From positions 124,001 through 188,000 of the forward strand of contig JAJDEN010000008.1 in the NCBI GenBank assembly GCA_029259775.1: a stretch of DNA of 64,000 nt, read 5' to 3'. The notes beneath the pieces were generated by a model that saw nothing but the letters and a program-made list of their open reading frames with translations, was not told the DNA's origin and did not search any database. The stretch's first letter is position 1. Every line of letters begins with the position of its first letter. The stretch comes from Planctomycetota bacterium (GTDB lineage Bacteria > Planctomycetota > PLA2 > JAEUHO01). Of this stretch, positions 8,247-17,923 are shown in pieces. The position numbers were made by a program, and so were the translations under genes.

Positions 8247-8963
8247 TTAGCGACTGCGGAAGCGCTCGGTCATCTCCTCGAGCACCTCGGCGAAGTGAAT
8301 GCTGATGCGGGTCGCCTTGTTGCGGAAGTACTGGTAGGCCGTCACCGCGGGGATGGCCACCAGCAGACCGAGGAACGTCGTGACCAGCGCGGCGGAGATA
8401 CCACCCGCGAGGTCGGCCGGCGTGACCTTGGCACCGCGCGACACGATCGTCTGGAAGGCCGTGATCATTCCGGAGACCGTCCCGAACAGGCCGAGCATGG
8501 GAGCCACGTTGGAGAGGAACAGCATCCAGCTGACCTTCTGCTGCAGCTTGACGGCTTCGACGCCAGCGGCGCCTTCCATGGCTTCCTTCACGGTGGCGTA
8601 GCCCTCGTTGAGACGGGGCAGGCCGGCCGCGAGAGATCGCGTGATGAAGTTTGGCTCGGACTCGCAGAGCTCGAGCGCCTCCTGGTACTCATCCTCTTCG
8701 AGGAGTGCCTCGATCTCGTCGATCAACTCCGGCGGGCAGAGCTTGTCCGCGCGGACGTTGACGCCGAACTCGATGATGAGCGCGAGGGTGGCGACCGAGA
8801 GCAGCATGATGACCCAACCAATGGGACCACCCTGCGTGAGGATCGACTCGACGAAGCTGGGCGCCTCGGCGTCGGCCTCATCTTGCGCAAATGCGGCAGC
8901 GGGGAAGGCGAACGTCGCGGCGAGGACGACGAGAACGAGGATCAAGGCGTGGAACTTGGACAT
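8247..8963 (-). CDS. exbB: ExbB/TolQ/MotA-family proton-channel subunit
   Basis: A 238-aa protein. I prefer the second in-frame ATG (8963) over the one at 8981, because it begins a clean signal peptide (MSKFHALILVLVVLAATFAF, cut after FAQ) and has GGAGA upstream. Three further membrane helices follow: GPIGWVIMLLSVATLALII, the signature region NVAPMLGLFGTVSGMITAF and LVTTFLGLLVAIPAVTAY. Together with ExbD it forms an inner-membrane proton-driven motor. A cleavable signal before ExbB is a variant form known from several non-proteobacterial groups. It is preceded by two exported TPR proteins and followed by three ExbDs; no TonB or TolA is seen. Confidence 0.93.
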   Translation of the reverse strand: MSKFHALILVLVVLAATFAFPAAAFAQDEADAEAPSFVESILTQGGPIGWVIMLLSVATLALIIEFGVNVRADKLCPPELIDEIEALLEEDEYQEALELCESEPNFITRSLAAGLPRLNEGYATVKEAMEGAAGVEAVKLQQKVSWMLFLSNVAPMLGLFGTVSGMITAFQTIVSRGAKVTPADLAGGISAALVTTFLGLLVAIPAVTAYQYFRNKATRISIHFAEVLEEMTERFRSR

Positions 8964-9105
8964 GGTTCTGGATGTCTCCATGCACCCCGGATGGGCGTCG
9001 ACCCAGGTGGCGCGAATCAGGCGGATTTCGAGCGTGGAAGGGTACCTCCACGCTCAGTTTCTGGCTACTTCCAACAGCAGGTGAGTGATCGCAAGGGACG
9101 GGGCC

Positions 9106-10464
9106 CTACTTGTTGGCCCACGAACTGTCGGGGTGCTGGCTACGCAGCATGTTCAGGGCCTCTTCGGCCATGGATTTGTACATCTGCTTGACCTCGTCCT
9201 TGGCGTCCCCGGAGGCTCCCGTGGCCGCCTGAGCGAGGTAGTAGAGGGCCCGGGCGTGCTGCTCGGGCTCCTGGAAGTACTTCACGCTGACCGCCTTGAA
9301 GGCAAGCAGCGCGTCCTCGTACTTCGGCTTGGGCTCATTCAGGTAGGCGAGACCGATGCCGTTGTAGCCCACCGCCTGAACCAGCGGGTCGCGCGCACCG
9401 GCGACCAGGGCCGCGATGCTCGCGGGCGGGAGGCCCTTGCCCCTGGCGGCCTTGCGGATGGCGTCCGGCATGCCGCCATTGATCCAGTTCCGGAGGTCGG
9501 CAAAGGCCGAGGCTGCCTTGCGCGTCTCGGCGTCCTTCAGCTTGACAGAAGCGACCCGCATGCGCGCCTGGCTGTAGTAGCGACCGTAGCGCTGGCGCAT
9601 GTAGTCGCGCGTCTCCTGGGTCAGGAGCACCTCCATCGTGGGCATCGCGCCGCGGTAGCCCGTGACGGCGGCGGTCAGATCGCCCTTGGCCTCCGAGATC
9701 ACACCCGCTCCGACGAGGCCCTCGTAGGCCCAGCGCGGATCGAGCGGAATCTTGATTGCCGCCGTGTGCAGTTCCTTGAACGTTGCGCCGGCATCCTCGT
9801 AGCGCGCCAGCGCTGTGAGGGCCTGGGCCTTGAGCGCCAGGGCCTCGGCGTAGAAGCGGCTGTTGCCACCCGAGAAGCGACCGAGGAAACCGCCCGTCTT
9901 CGCGGTGGCCTGCCCCGGGATGGCGACGTCGTCCAGGGCCATGTAGGCCTCTTCGATCAAGTCGCGGTCCTTGGCGTCCTGGCCGTGCAGGAACTTCGCC
10001 TTGGCGTAGTAGAAGTGGGCGTACTCGCTGATCCACGTGGGGCGCTTGTTCTTCCCCGTGGGATCGTTCTTGTTGAAGCTGACGTACTTCTTCTCGCCCG
10101 TCTCGAGATCGATCTTCCAGCCGCCGCCGCTGATGGCTTGCAGCGCTTCAGCTGCCTCCTTGGCGTTGCCGCGGTCCAGCGTGTCGATCGCGCCAGCCAG
10201 GTTGGCGGCGTCGTTCGACTTGTCGCTGCGCGTGATGCTGACGACGGTGATGGTGGCCAGCGACTTGTCGGCGCTGCGCTTGCGATCCTTGTACTTCACC
10301 TCGGACCACGTCTCGGACGTGACCTCGAAGCAGCGGATCGTGGACTCCTTGCCCGTCGCCAGATCGCGGACGACGATCTCGTCGGCGATCGCGGGGAGGG
10401 CAAGGAGGGCCAAGGCGCCGGCCAGGAGGAGGCCGGAGGCGAAGAGGCGCGTGAGGTTGTTCAT
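9106..10464 (-). CDS. Exported TPR-like protein of the ExbB/ExbD operon
   Basis: A 452-aa protein with a clear signal peptide (MNNLTRLFASGLLLAGALAL, cut near PAIA). The mature N-terminus (DEIVVRDLATGKESTIRCF) resembles a small beta domain also seen at the start of the exported protein at 42997. The remainder is helical repeats (for example YAHFYYAKAKFLHG, ALALKAQALTALARYEDAG) typical of degenerate TPRs. It lies 61 nt after a larger TPR protein and 142 nt before exbB. Periplasmic TPR proteins next to ExbBD modules are a recurring arrangement; here they may be the effectors coupled to the motor, which is inference. Confidence 0.8.
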   Translation of the reverse strand: MNNLTRLFASGLLLAGALALLALPAIADEIVVRDLATGKESTIRCFEVTSETWSEVKYKDRKRSADKSLATITVVSITRSDKSNDAANLAGAIDTLDRGNAKEAAEALQAISGGGWKIDLETGEKKYVSFNKNDPTGKNKRPTWISEYAHFYYAKAKFLHGQDAKDRDLIEEAYMALDDVAIPGQATAKTGGFLGRFSGGNSRFYAEALALKAQALTALARYEDAGATFKELHTAAIKIPLDPRWAYEGLVGAGVISEAKGDLTAAVTGYRGAMPTMEVLLTQETRDYMRQRYGRYYSQARMRVASVKLKDAETRKAASAFADLRNWINGGMPDAIRKAARGKGLPPASIAALVAGARDPLVQAVGYNGIGLAYLNEPKPKYEDALLAFKAVSVKYFQEPEQHARALYYLAQAATGASGDAKDEVKQMYKSMAEEALNMLRSQHPDSSWANK

Positions 10465-10525
10465 GATGATGTCTCTAAGAATCCTGTCGTTCGGGGCGCG
10501 CTCGGAGGCGTGATGCGCAGCGGTC

Positions 10526-13500
10526 CTACTTCTTGGCGTCCTTCTTGGCGGTGTCGTCCTTGCTGGGCACGACGAGGCTGTCCATCAGCAGGTTCATGGG
10601 CTTGAGGCCCACCTTGCCGCGCAGCAGCTCGATCCGCTGGTTGAGCAGCTTGAGCTCGCCCCGCGTCTCGGGCCGGATGTCGTCACCCAACTGCGGGCTC
10701 GAGGTGAGCAGACCACGGAGCATCTGCGAGGCGCGACGCGTCCACTCGTTGGCAGACGGAGGCATCTTCGCCCCAGCGCCCTGGACATCCAACTGCGCGC
10801 CGTTGACGAGCGACCTCAGGCGGATCACCTGCGCAGCCCACCAGTCCTCGGAGTTCTCGTCCGCCGCGAACCGACCCTGGCCAACGCTGCTGGACAGGTT
10901 GTAGCCCTTGATCATGTGCTCACGCACGCCGGATTCCGAGTAGATCCACGCGAGGGCCAGGCGGAACTCGATGCCGGATTCGGCGTGGATCACGAAGAAC
11001 GGCGTATCGAAGCCGGCGCCGGCGAAGCCCTTGACCGTGCGCTCGATCTCACGGGGCGTCATGACCTGGCCTACGTGGATCTTGAAGTCCCTCAGGGCGC
11101 TCGCGTAGCGGTTGTTGGCCGTGTCCGTGGCGAACTTGGGGATGGGTGTGCCGCCCGCCTTGCCGAGCAGGTCGACGGCGCGCTTGAACGCCTCGACGTT
11201 CTCCACGCGCGGCAGGGGGAAGCGTGTGAGCGGGCCACTGTTGCCCTTGCGCCACGGGATCACCACGACCTTGCCCTCGAGCAGGCCCACGACGAGGTCG
11301 TTGTTCTCCGGGACGTTCGAGAGCGAGCCCTGCAGGCGATCCAACGCCTTCTTGACCAGCTCGGCGCGCTGAGGGCTACCGGCCTCGGCGTTGGCGGCCA
11401 GGCGTGAGTAGATCGTGCCCAGGCGCCCGATGGCCTCACGCCGTGTGTCCTTCTCGGCACCCGACATCCCGAGGAAGTCGTCGTACAGGGCCTGGGCGCG
11501 TTCCCAGTTCAGCGGGACCTCAGGACGCAGGAGGCCGGCCTTGTAGTAGAGGTCGGCAAAGATCGCGACGTTGGCCGGGTCGCGGGGGAGCTGGTTGCGC
11601 TTGAGGGCGTTGTCCCACTCCCAGAAGTAGCCGGCCGCGCGCGTCAGGGGTTCGTAGAGGTCCTGCGCACGCTGCTTGATGGTCTCGATGAGATTGGCAA
11701 CCTCGGTCTGGAGCGCCTGCAGCTCCGTGCCCAGCTTGTTCGCCTTCGTGGACAGCTGCTTGATCTTGGCTGCGACGACGGGGATCTCCTTCTTGGCCTC
11801 CTCGTAGTCCTCGGGCGGGATGTTGTTCGGCAAGCCCTTGGCGGTCTTGTCGTCGAAGATCCGGACCAGCTCCTTCAGCTTGGCCAGCTTCGACTGCGTA
11901 TCGACGAGGAACGAAACCGTCTGGTGCTCCCGCTTGGTGACGGAGCGCAGCTGGGCGCGCGCACCCATCGGCTTCTCGGGTGTGCCGTTCAGCTCGCCAC
12001 GCGCCTTCTTGCGTTCCTTGTCGATGGTCTTGGCCTTGTCGTTGAAGTGCTTGGCCAGCGCGAACGTGATCTTCGGCAGGAGGCGGAACTTGGGGTCGAC
12101 CGCAAGCAGCTGCTTGAAGTACTTGTCCGCACTCGGGATGTCGCCCTTGCCCGTGTAGGCGAAGACCAGGTGACCGAGCGCGCCGGCGTAGTAGGGCCCC
12201 TGGCCCTTCAGCGCGTCATAGTCGACGTGCCAGCCGTCGAGCGTCTTGAGGATCTCGTCCCACTGGTTCAGGCGGTAGTGGGCTTCGGCCTTCCAGTAGC
12301 CCGCCTTGCCGCGCTCGGGCTTGCGGCGCTGGGCGACGCTGGGGAACTTCTTCGCCTGCTCCTTGGCCGCGGCGCTTTCCCAGAAGGCCGTGGCGTTGGC
12401 ATGGGCCTTGAGGATGCCCGTCCAGCTGTCACGCAGGTACTGCGTGTAGAGCAGGTAGGTCCAAGCGGCGTCCTGCCTCTGGGATGCGTTGTCCTTGGCG
12501 ACGCGCTTGAAGAGCGCGTCAGCCTGGTCGATCGTCGCGCGCCAGCCGGAGTTGTTGGCCTTCTTCTCGCTCCGCGCCTTCGAGAGCTTGTCGCGGGCGT
12601 TGTTCCAGTCGCCGATCTGGTTGTACGGATGGTCGGGGTACTCACGCGTGAACCTGTCGCGGATGCCGGTGAACCGGCTGCGAATGCGCGCGGAGCCCGT
12701 GAGGTCGTACAGTTCCTTCCAGATGCGCTGTCCGCGCAGGCGGATGTTGCCGAAGCGGATGAGGTTGACGTCGTCGGCGCCGGGCTTCTCGACGAGGCCG
12801 TCTTCCCAGGCGTCGTGTACGGGCTCGAGGGCCAGGGCCGACGCCATGAGGTCGCCCTGCTCCTTGTAGGACGCTGCGATGCGCTCCCAGCAGCGGACGA
12901 TGGCGTCGACGTTGGTCTTGCTGCGCTTCAGCGCACCGACGACGCTCTGGTAGGCGGCGATCGCCTGGCCGTACTTCTTTTCGTTGAAGAAGTTGTCTGC
13001 GATGCCCATGAGCACGGTCGGGTCGGCCGTCGCCCCGCCCTTGCGGCCGCTGCCACCACCCGAGACGATGACCTGGAGGACCTTGTTGGCCTGCGCCTCG
13101 AGCCAGCCCTTGCCGAGCTTCTTGGCGTAGCCGCGGGCGCGGCTCGCGATCTCGATCGCCTGGTTCGTGCGGTCGCGCTGGCCCTCGAGGAGGGCCCACT
13201 CGAGCATGGCGCGGACGCCGTTGTCCTGCCGCCAGATCGTGTTGTAGCGCGTCTCCATGTCCTTGAGGAAGTTGGAGCCCTCGCGGTGGAAGTTGCGGGA
13301 ACCGACGCGGCCGGCCTCGCGGCAGGCCTGAGCGAGGTGGTAGTAGCCATTGGCGACCACGCGCTCTTCGTCGGGCGTCTGGACATCGGTCTCGATGCAG
13401 GTCTCGAACCACTCGACCGCGCGGCCGTAGAACTTCTCCTTGTCCTCCTCGGAGTCGGCCTGCTTGGCCTGCTCCCAGCGGGTGAGGCCGAAGATGTCTT

Positions 13501-14281
13501 GGGCGTAGATGGCGAGCAGGGTGCCGTCGTTCAGCGAGATGAAGTCGTCGAGCTGCTTGGCGGCGTTCTCGAACGCGTCCTTCGACGCGGCCGAGCCGGG
13601 GGTCTCGACCAACGCGAGGTAGTACTGGCAGAGAACCCAGTAGTACTGCGCGATCTGAGCCATCTGGTACCGGGCCTTGGCTTCCGGCGTCTTGGGCTCC
13701 ACCATCGCGTCGTGGCCCTTGCGCAGCTTGTTGAAGTAGCTGATCGCGCCTCGGACCATGTCAGCAGCGTCGGCCTGGACCTTGTTCAGGTCGGCCTGCT
13801 TCAACTCGGCGAACTCCACGTTGCCGAGGAGTTGGTCACGCGCCCACTGCACGAAGCCGAGTCGCGTCGTGCCGACGGCGAGGCTCGCCTCCGACGCACG
13901 CTTGTGGTCCGGGTTCTTGCGAACGAACTCCTCCATCGTCGTGATGGCCTCTTTGAAGAGCTTCACCACGTCCGCGTAGGGGATGGTCGGACTGCGCGTA
14001 GCGCCCATCGCTTCGTTGCGCTTCATCTCGGCCAGGCCGTAGCGGCAGAGATCCTTCTCGGCGTCGCTCGTGTTGGCGTCGCTGATGACGCCATTGAACA
14101 CGCGCCGCGCGTACTCGAAGTAGGCCTTGTCGCCCGTCTTCGTGCCGAGGGCCGCGAGCGCGCGGCCGTACTCGAAGTCATCGCCGCCGGCTCGGGCCTG
14201 CGTCAGCGGGCCGAAGGCCAGCGCGAACACGAGCGCAAGGGCGAAGAGAGAGAGGAAGGGACGATCGCGAAGTGACGTCAT
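10526..14281 (-). CDS. Large exported TPR-repeat protein, first gene of the ExbB/ExbD operon
   Basis: A 1251-aa protein. The start is the ATG at 14281, which opens a signal peptide (FLSLFALALVFALAFGPLTQ, cut after ARA); the longer open frame upstream covers the promoter. The mature protein is nearly all helical repeat, with recognisable TPR units (NGYYHLAQACREAGR, YGQAIAAYQSVVGALKRS, AEAHYRLNQWDEILKTLDGW) and a coiled-coil stretch near 860-950 (QLSTKANKLGTELQALQTEV). It is expected in the periplasm as a scaffold. A good sigma70 promoter lies about 180 nt upstream, making this the operon leader. No catalytic motif seen. Confidence 0.85.
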   Translation of the reverse strand: MTSLRDRPFLSLFALALVFALAFGPLTQARAGGDDFEYGRALAALGTKTGDKAYFEYARRVFNGVISDANTSDAEKDLCRYGLAEMKRNEAMGATRSPTIPYADVVKLFKEAITTMEEFVRKNPDHKRASEASLAVGTTRLGFVQWARDQLLGNVEFAELKQADLNKVQADAADMVRGAISYFNKLRKGHDAMVEPKTPEAKARYQMAQIAQYYWVLCQYYLALVETPGSAASKDAFENAAKQLDDFISLNDGTLLAIYAQDIFGLTRWEQAKQADSEEDKEKFYGRAVEWFETCIETDVQTPDEERVVANGYYHLAQACREAGRVGSRNFHREGSNFLKDMETRYNTIWRQDNGVRAMLEWALLEGQRDRTNQAIEIASRARGYAKKLGKGWLEAQANKVLQVIVSGGGSGRKGGATADPTVLMGIADNFFNEKKYGQAIAAYQSVVGALKRSKTNVDAIVRCWERIAASYKEQGDLMASALALEPVHDAWEDGLVEKPGADDVNLIRFGNIRLRGQRIWKELYDLTGSARIRSRFTGIRDRFTREYPDHPYNQIGDWNNARDKLSKARSEKKANNSGWRATIDQADALFKRVAKDNASQRQDAAWTYLLYTQYLRDSWTGILKAHANATAFWESAAAKEQAKKFPSVAQRRKPERGKAGYWKAEAHYRLNQWDEILKTLDGWHVDYDALKGQGPYYAGALGHLVFAYTGKGDIPSADKYFKQLLAVDPKFRLLPKITFALAKHFNDKAKTIDKERKKARGELNGTPEKPMGARAQLRSVTKREHQTVSFLVDTQSKLAKLKELVRIFDDKTAKGLPNNIPPEDYEEAKKEIPVVAAKIKQLSTKANKLGTELQALQTEVANLIETIKQRAQDLYEPLTRAAGYFWEWDNALKRNQLPRDPANVAIFADLYYKAGLLRPEVPLNWERAQALYDDFLGMSGAEKDTRREAIGRLGTIYSRLAANAEAGSPQRAELVKKALDRLQGSLSNVPENNDLVVGLLEGKVVVIPWRKGNSGPLTRFPLPRVENVEAFKRAVDLLGKAGGTPIPKFATDTANNRYASALRDFKIHVGQVMTPREIERTVKGFAGAGFDTPFFVIHAESGIEFRLALAWIYSESGVREHMIKGYNLSSSVGQGRFAADENSEDWWAAQVIRLRSLVNGAQLDVQGAGAKMPPSANEWTRRASQMLRGLLTSSPQLGDDIRPETRGELKLLNQRIELLRGKVGLKPMNLLMDSLVVPSKDDTAKKDAKK

Positions 14282-14459
14282 GTGCCTGATCCGTGGTGGG
14301 TCGGGTGGTTGAAGCGAGCTGCGCTGAGGATGCGTTGCTGGGAGAGACGAGGGCATGGTCGACGGCGGGGCAGGGTCGAAGGCGGAGCAGGGTCGAAGGC
14401 GGAGCACGCATCCGAGGGACAGGTCGCGCGGTCTTGACCTGACAGTTCCCGGGTTCGGG

Positions 14460-14488
14460 ATTCTACGAATGCCTACGTACCCGGTCAA
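14460..14488 (-). promoter_or_regulatory. Sigma70-type promoter of the TPR-ExbB-ExbD operon
   Basis: Read on the minus strand: -35 TTGACC (14488-14483), 17-nt spacer, -10 TAGAAT (14465-14460). The transcript would start near 14453, about 170 nt before the ATG of the large TPR gene. The rest of the interval 14282-14893 shows nothing else I can support; the open frames in it have no ribosome binding site or coherent protein. Confidence 0.65.
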
Positions 14489-14890
14489 TGCGACCGGTGG
14501 GCCCATGCACCTTGATCTTTCGGTTCCTCATCGACTTTGACGCTCCTGCGCGCTCCGGCACCGTGCCGCCCCGCCCGGGAAAGGCGTGAGGCGCGTGCAG
14601 CGCGAGGGGAACAACCGTCATCGAGGGGTGCGCGGGTAGCTCCAGCGGTCCCTTGGGGCGACCTCTTGGGAGGACCTCGTTGGAGGACACCTCGTTCTGG
14701 AGAACGCTGAGCGTGAAAGCCGAAGTGGGAACGCGCGGACGGGTAACGAAGAGCATATCGAATGGCTGAGGCACCGCCATAACAAAATTGTGAACGTCGC
14801 CTTGGGGATACGCGTGCCTGTCGATGGGGGGCGGTGGCGTCTCGGGCCGCCGAATCGGCGCGGTGGGGGCGGACCGCCACATCAAAAAAG

Positions 14891-14928
14891 GAAAAGGGCC
14901 GCGAAGCGTACGCTTCGCGGCCCTTGAA
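14891..14928 (-). terminator. Rho-independent terminator after secretin 2
   Basis: A perfect 32-nt palindrome (14894-14925, stem AAGGGCCGCGAAGCG) followed on the minus strand by TTCCTTTTTT. It starts 43 nt beyond the secretin 2 stop codon, so secretin 2 is transcriptionally separated from the ExbB/ExbD operon downstream. Confidence 0.88.
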
Positions 14929-14967
14929 GCCGTCTCTCGCGAGGAGCCCTCTCCTCAGGACACCCGC

Positions 14968-17697
14968 CTAGCGGCGGACCGGCACGTCGCAGTCTGCGCC
15001 GGGCTCGTCGATCGGACGGATCGGGACGAACTCGTTGGCCGGCATGTCCGGCACGTCGAGGGCGTCGCGGGGCTCGATCTCCTCCAGCGGCACGATACGC
15101 GCCGTGATGAGTACGAGCAGGTTGCGCCGGTTGACGTAGTTGCCCTTACGCGTGAGGAGGAACGAGAGGATCGGGATGTTGTTGAAGAACGGCATCCCGC
15201 TCTCGCGGATGTCCTTGGAGTAGAACTTCAGGCCACCCAGAAGGAGCGTGCCCTCGTCGGGCAGGCTCACCGTCGTACGCACGCGGCTCACCTCCAGCTG
15301 CGGGAGCTGGAGCGTCACCGGGGCGTTGGCACCGACCGGACCGGCCGACAGCGGCACGGCCAGCGTCTGGATCGGACGCTGCAGGACCGCGACCGTCGGG
15401 CGCAGCTCGAGCTGCACGAAGCGGCGGTCCGCCGAGACGACGGGGCGCACATCCAGGACGATGCCGTCCTGGATGGTCTGCACGACCGGGTTTGCGATGT
15501 TCGATGCCTGGGCGATCTCGACCTCGAAGTCCTGCACGTAGCTGACCTGGTTGAGGACCGAGACGTTCGCTCGCTGCGTGTTGTAGACCGTGATCCGCGG
15601 GGCGGTGATCTGCTGGACGCGCTCGCTCTTCTCGACAGCACGGAGGATGACCTCCAACTGGGTGTCATCCAGGAACGTGTGCTGGAACGACAGGCCGCCC
15701 GTGTTCGTCAGGACGGTGGGGTCACCGAACTGGCGAATGGCGTTGTCGAACAGGTTCTCGACACGCGTCATGTACGCGCCATCCTGGCCGTCGTTGAAGA
15801 AGATGCCCGTGTCGTTGGCCGTACCGATACCGGCCGGCGTACCCGCACCACCGGCGAACACGTCGTCCTGGACCGTCGGCGAGCCGAGGCCCGGCGCGCC
15901 GATACCAGCCGCGTTGTTGCCGAGGCCACGGACGTCCACGCCCACGTCGCGCAGGAAGTTGTCCTGTGCCGTGAGGAAGCGGATCTCCAGGTTGACCAAC
16001 AGGCCCGTGTTCGCACGGAGCTGGCTGAGCAGGTCATCCACGCCGGCCATGATGTCGGCCGTGTTGCGCACGATCAGGATGCCGTTGCGGGCCTCGATCG
16101 TGGCCGGGTCTTCCCACTTGGCCTCGCCACCGACGGTCTCCTTGATGAGCTCGACGAGGCTTTCGGCCGGGAAGATCGGCGCCGGCTCCGGAAGCTCCGG
16201 GGGCTCGGGCGGCGTGAAGTTCGACGGGACGAGGTTGATCTCCTGCCCGAGGAAGTTCTGGATGTTGACGCTCAGGTCCTTGACGTCGAAGTACCGCAGG
16301 CGCATCGACCCGCTGACCTCGTCACCTGTGAGGATCCAGATGACGCCGCCACGCGGCTCCCACTTCAACTCGAAGGGCTCGGTGATGACACTGTCGAGGA
16401 TCGTCTTGACGCTGACGTCGTCGAGCTGCGCGCTGATGACCGTGTCTTCGAACTTCTCCTCACGCACCTTCGGCGAGACGTAGAAGTTGAGGCCCGTGAT
16501 CGTGCGGAGGTAGGCGATGACCTGGTCGAGGTTCTGCTCCTCCCAGTCGAGACCCTTGACGCGCTGCTTCTCGATGATCGACAGGATGCCCGCGATGCTC
16601 GCGGCGTCCTGGGCCGGAGCCTCTTCGCCGACCACGCGCGGCTTGCGCGTGGCGATGTCGTCGAGCCAGTTGTCGGGGAACTGGACGGTCTCGACCTGCG
16701 GGACCATGGCCTGCTCCATGCTGCGCATGATCGCCTTCCACTGGTCGTCGAAGCCCGCGCGGTTGCGCTCCTGCTGGCTGGCATGCTCGGCATCGTGGCT
16801 GATGTCGATGATGCGCTGCGCATCCGAGTTGGTGCTGTCGTGGCGCAGGATCTGCTTGGCGTAGGCGCGGGCCGTCGTGTACTCGCCGCGACGGAAGGCG
16901 CGGTTGGCGCCGTCGAACCAGGCGCGGATGCGACCCATGCGACGCTCACGCTCGCCGGCGAGCTCACGCTCGCGCTCACGCTGTGCGTCGGCGATCTGAT
17001 CCTCGCGTGCACGGCGCTTGCTGACCGAGGCCTTGTACGTGGCCGTATCGATCATGTCGCTGACCGTGGCCGAGCTCGCGCCGAAGTCGGCGGTCTCGTC
17101 GTACCAGCTGATGACCGAGAGGGCCTTCTGGTACTCCTTGACCGCGGCGCCGAACTGCTCGCTCGCCTCGAGCGTGCGACCACGCTCGATGTAGGCGCGC
17201 ACCTCGGCGGCGGCCTTGTCACGGCGGACCTGCGCGACGTTGCGCTGGGCGTCGGCGTAGTCACCGACCGTGCTTGCGCGGTCGGTGCTCAGGCGCTGCC
17301 AGCCCTGCTGCGCGGCGGCGTTCTGCGGGTCGGCGTCGATCGCCTTCGCGTAGAACTCCTTGGCGCCTTCGACGTCGCCAGCCTTCTCCGCCTCGCGTGC
17401 CTTCTCTACGAAGGAGTTCGAGACGTAGTCGGCACGATCGGCCATCAAGCGAGCGGCTTCTGTCGCTTCACCCAACAGGTCACCGCCCTCGCCGTCTGCC
17501 GCGGGCATGTCGCCCTCGTCAGCAGCAGGGGCATCACCCTCCGCTACTTCCATGACCGCCTCGGGGGCGGTCTCGGAAGCAGCAGCGGTGGTGTCGCTGT
17601 CAGCAGGCGCTGCGATGACCGTTCTACGGCCATGGCATGCGCCAAGAGCCATCGCGAAGACGGCTGTGAACAGAAGCACGAGTGCTGTGCGCTTCAT
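14968..17697 (-). CDS. TPR-secretin outer-membrane lipoprotein (GspD-like), copy 2
   Basis: A 909-aa secretin. I chose the ATG at 17697 over 17724 because GGAAGGG sits just upstream and it begins the signal MKRTALVLLFTAVFAMALGA with lipobox ALGAC. An acidic linker and helical/TPR region with coiled-coil character precede an N0-like domain (about 380-457, LDQVIAYLRTITGLNFYV), an N1-like region and the secretin barrel from about 554 (LEIRFLTAQDNFLRDVGVD) to 870 (GTLLLGGL, IPILSFLLTRKG). It is a paralogue of the secretin at 579-3323. It is monocistronic, with its own terminator. The large N-terminal repeat region replaces the usual N2/N3 ring domains. Cargo and partner ATPase are unknown. Confidence 0.9.
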   Translation of the reverse strand: MKRTALVLLFTAVFAMALGACHGRRTVIAAPADSDTTAAASETAPEAVMEVAEGDAPAADEGDMPAADGEGGDLLGEATEAARLMADRADYVSNSFVEKAREAEKAGDVEGAKEFYAKAIDADPQNAAAQQGWQRLSTDRASTVGDYADAQRNVAQVRRDKAAAEVRAYIERGRTLEASEQFGAAVKEYQKALSVISWYDETADFGASSATVSDMIDTATYKASVSKRRAREDQIADAQRERERELAGERERRMGRIRAWFDGANRAFRRGEYTTARAYAKQILRHDSTNSDAQRIIDISHDAEHASQQERNRAGFDDQWKAIMRSMEQAMVPQVETVQFPDNWLDDIATRKPRVVGEEAPAQDAASIAGILSIIEKQRVKGLDWEEQNLDQVIAYLRTITGLNFYVSPKVREEKFEDTVISAQLDDVSVKTILDSVITEPFELKWEPRGGVIWILTGDEVSGSMRLRYFDVKDLSVNIQNFLGQEINLVPSNFTPPEPPELPEPAPIFPAESLVELIKETVGGEAKWEDPATIEARNGILIVRNTADIMAGVDDLLSQLRANTGLLVNLEIRFLTAQDNFLRDVGVDVRGLGNNAAGIGAPGLGSPTVQDDVFAGGAGTPAGIGTANDTGIFFNDGQDGAYMTRVENLFDNAIRQFGDPTVLTNTGGLSFQHTFLDDTQLEVILRAVEKSERVQQITAPRITVYNTQRANVSVLNQVSYVQDFEVEIAQASNIANPVVQTIQDGIVLDVRPVVSADRRFVQLELRPTVAVLQRPIQTLAVPLSAGPVGANAPVTLQLPQLEVSRVRTTVSLPDEGTLLLGGLKFYSKDIRESGMPFFNNIPILSFLLTRKGNYVNRRNLLVLITARIVPLEEIEPRDALDVPDMPANEFVPIRPIDEPGADCDVPVRR

Positions 17698-17804
17698 CCT
17701 TGTCCCTTCCGTTGGTCGTTCCATGTCGGCGCGAGAGAGGCACCCGTAGGCGCCCGCGTCCTCCCTGAACGCGAGGCCCTCGCCTCCCTCTGGTCCCGAT
17801 GGAA

Positions 17805-17812
17805 CCCTAGGC
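17805..17812 (-). promoter_or_regulatory. GCCTAGGG motif upstream of secretin 2
   Basis: On the minus strand this 8-mer lies about 108 nt upstream of the secretin 2 ATG and, as at secretin 1, is preceded within 20 nt by CCTACT and by ATGAC further upstream. The shared arrangement suggests both secretin copies retain a common regulatory segment. Function unknown. Confidence 0.35.
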
Positions 17813-17923
17813 CCCGGAGTAAGTAGGGCGAGACTGTCATTCCTCCGTCACACGGGATGCGCCTAAATGAAGATCCAGTCGCAAGCTGTGACCGCCGGGG
17901 GGGCCCTCCTTTAGCATCCTGTT

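Noticed and set aside
11924-14275. 783-codon plus-strand open frame opposite the large TPR gene
   Set aside because: Antisense shadow; the minus-strand gene has a signal peptide, promoter and TPR motifs.
14463-14885. 140-codon minus-strand open frame between secretin 2 and the TPR gene
   Set aside because: Overlaps the operon promoter, lacks a ribosome binding site, and its product shows no coherent structure.
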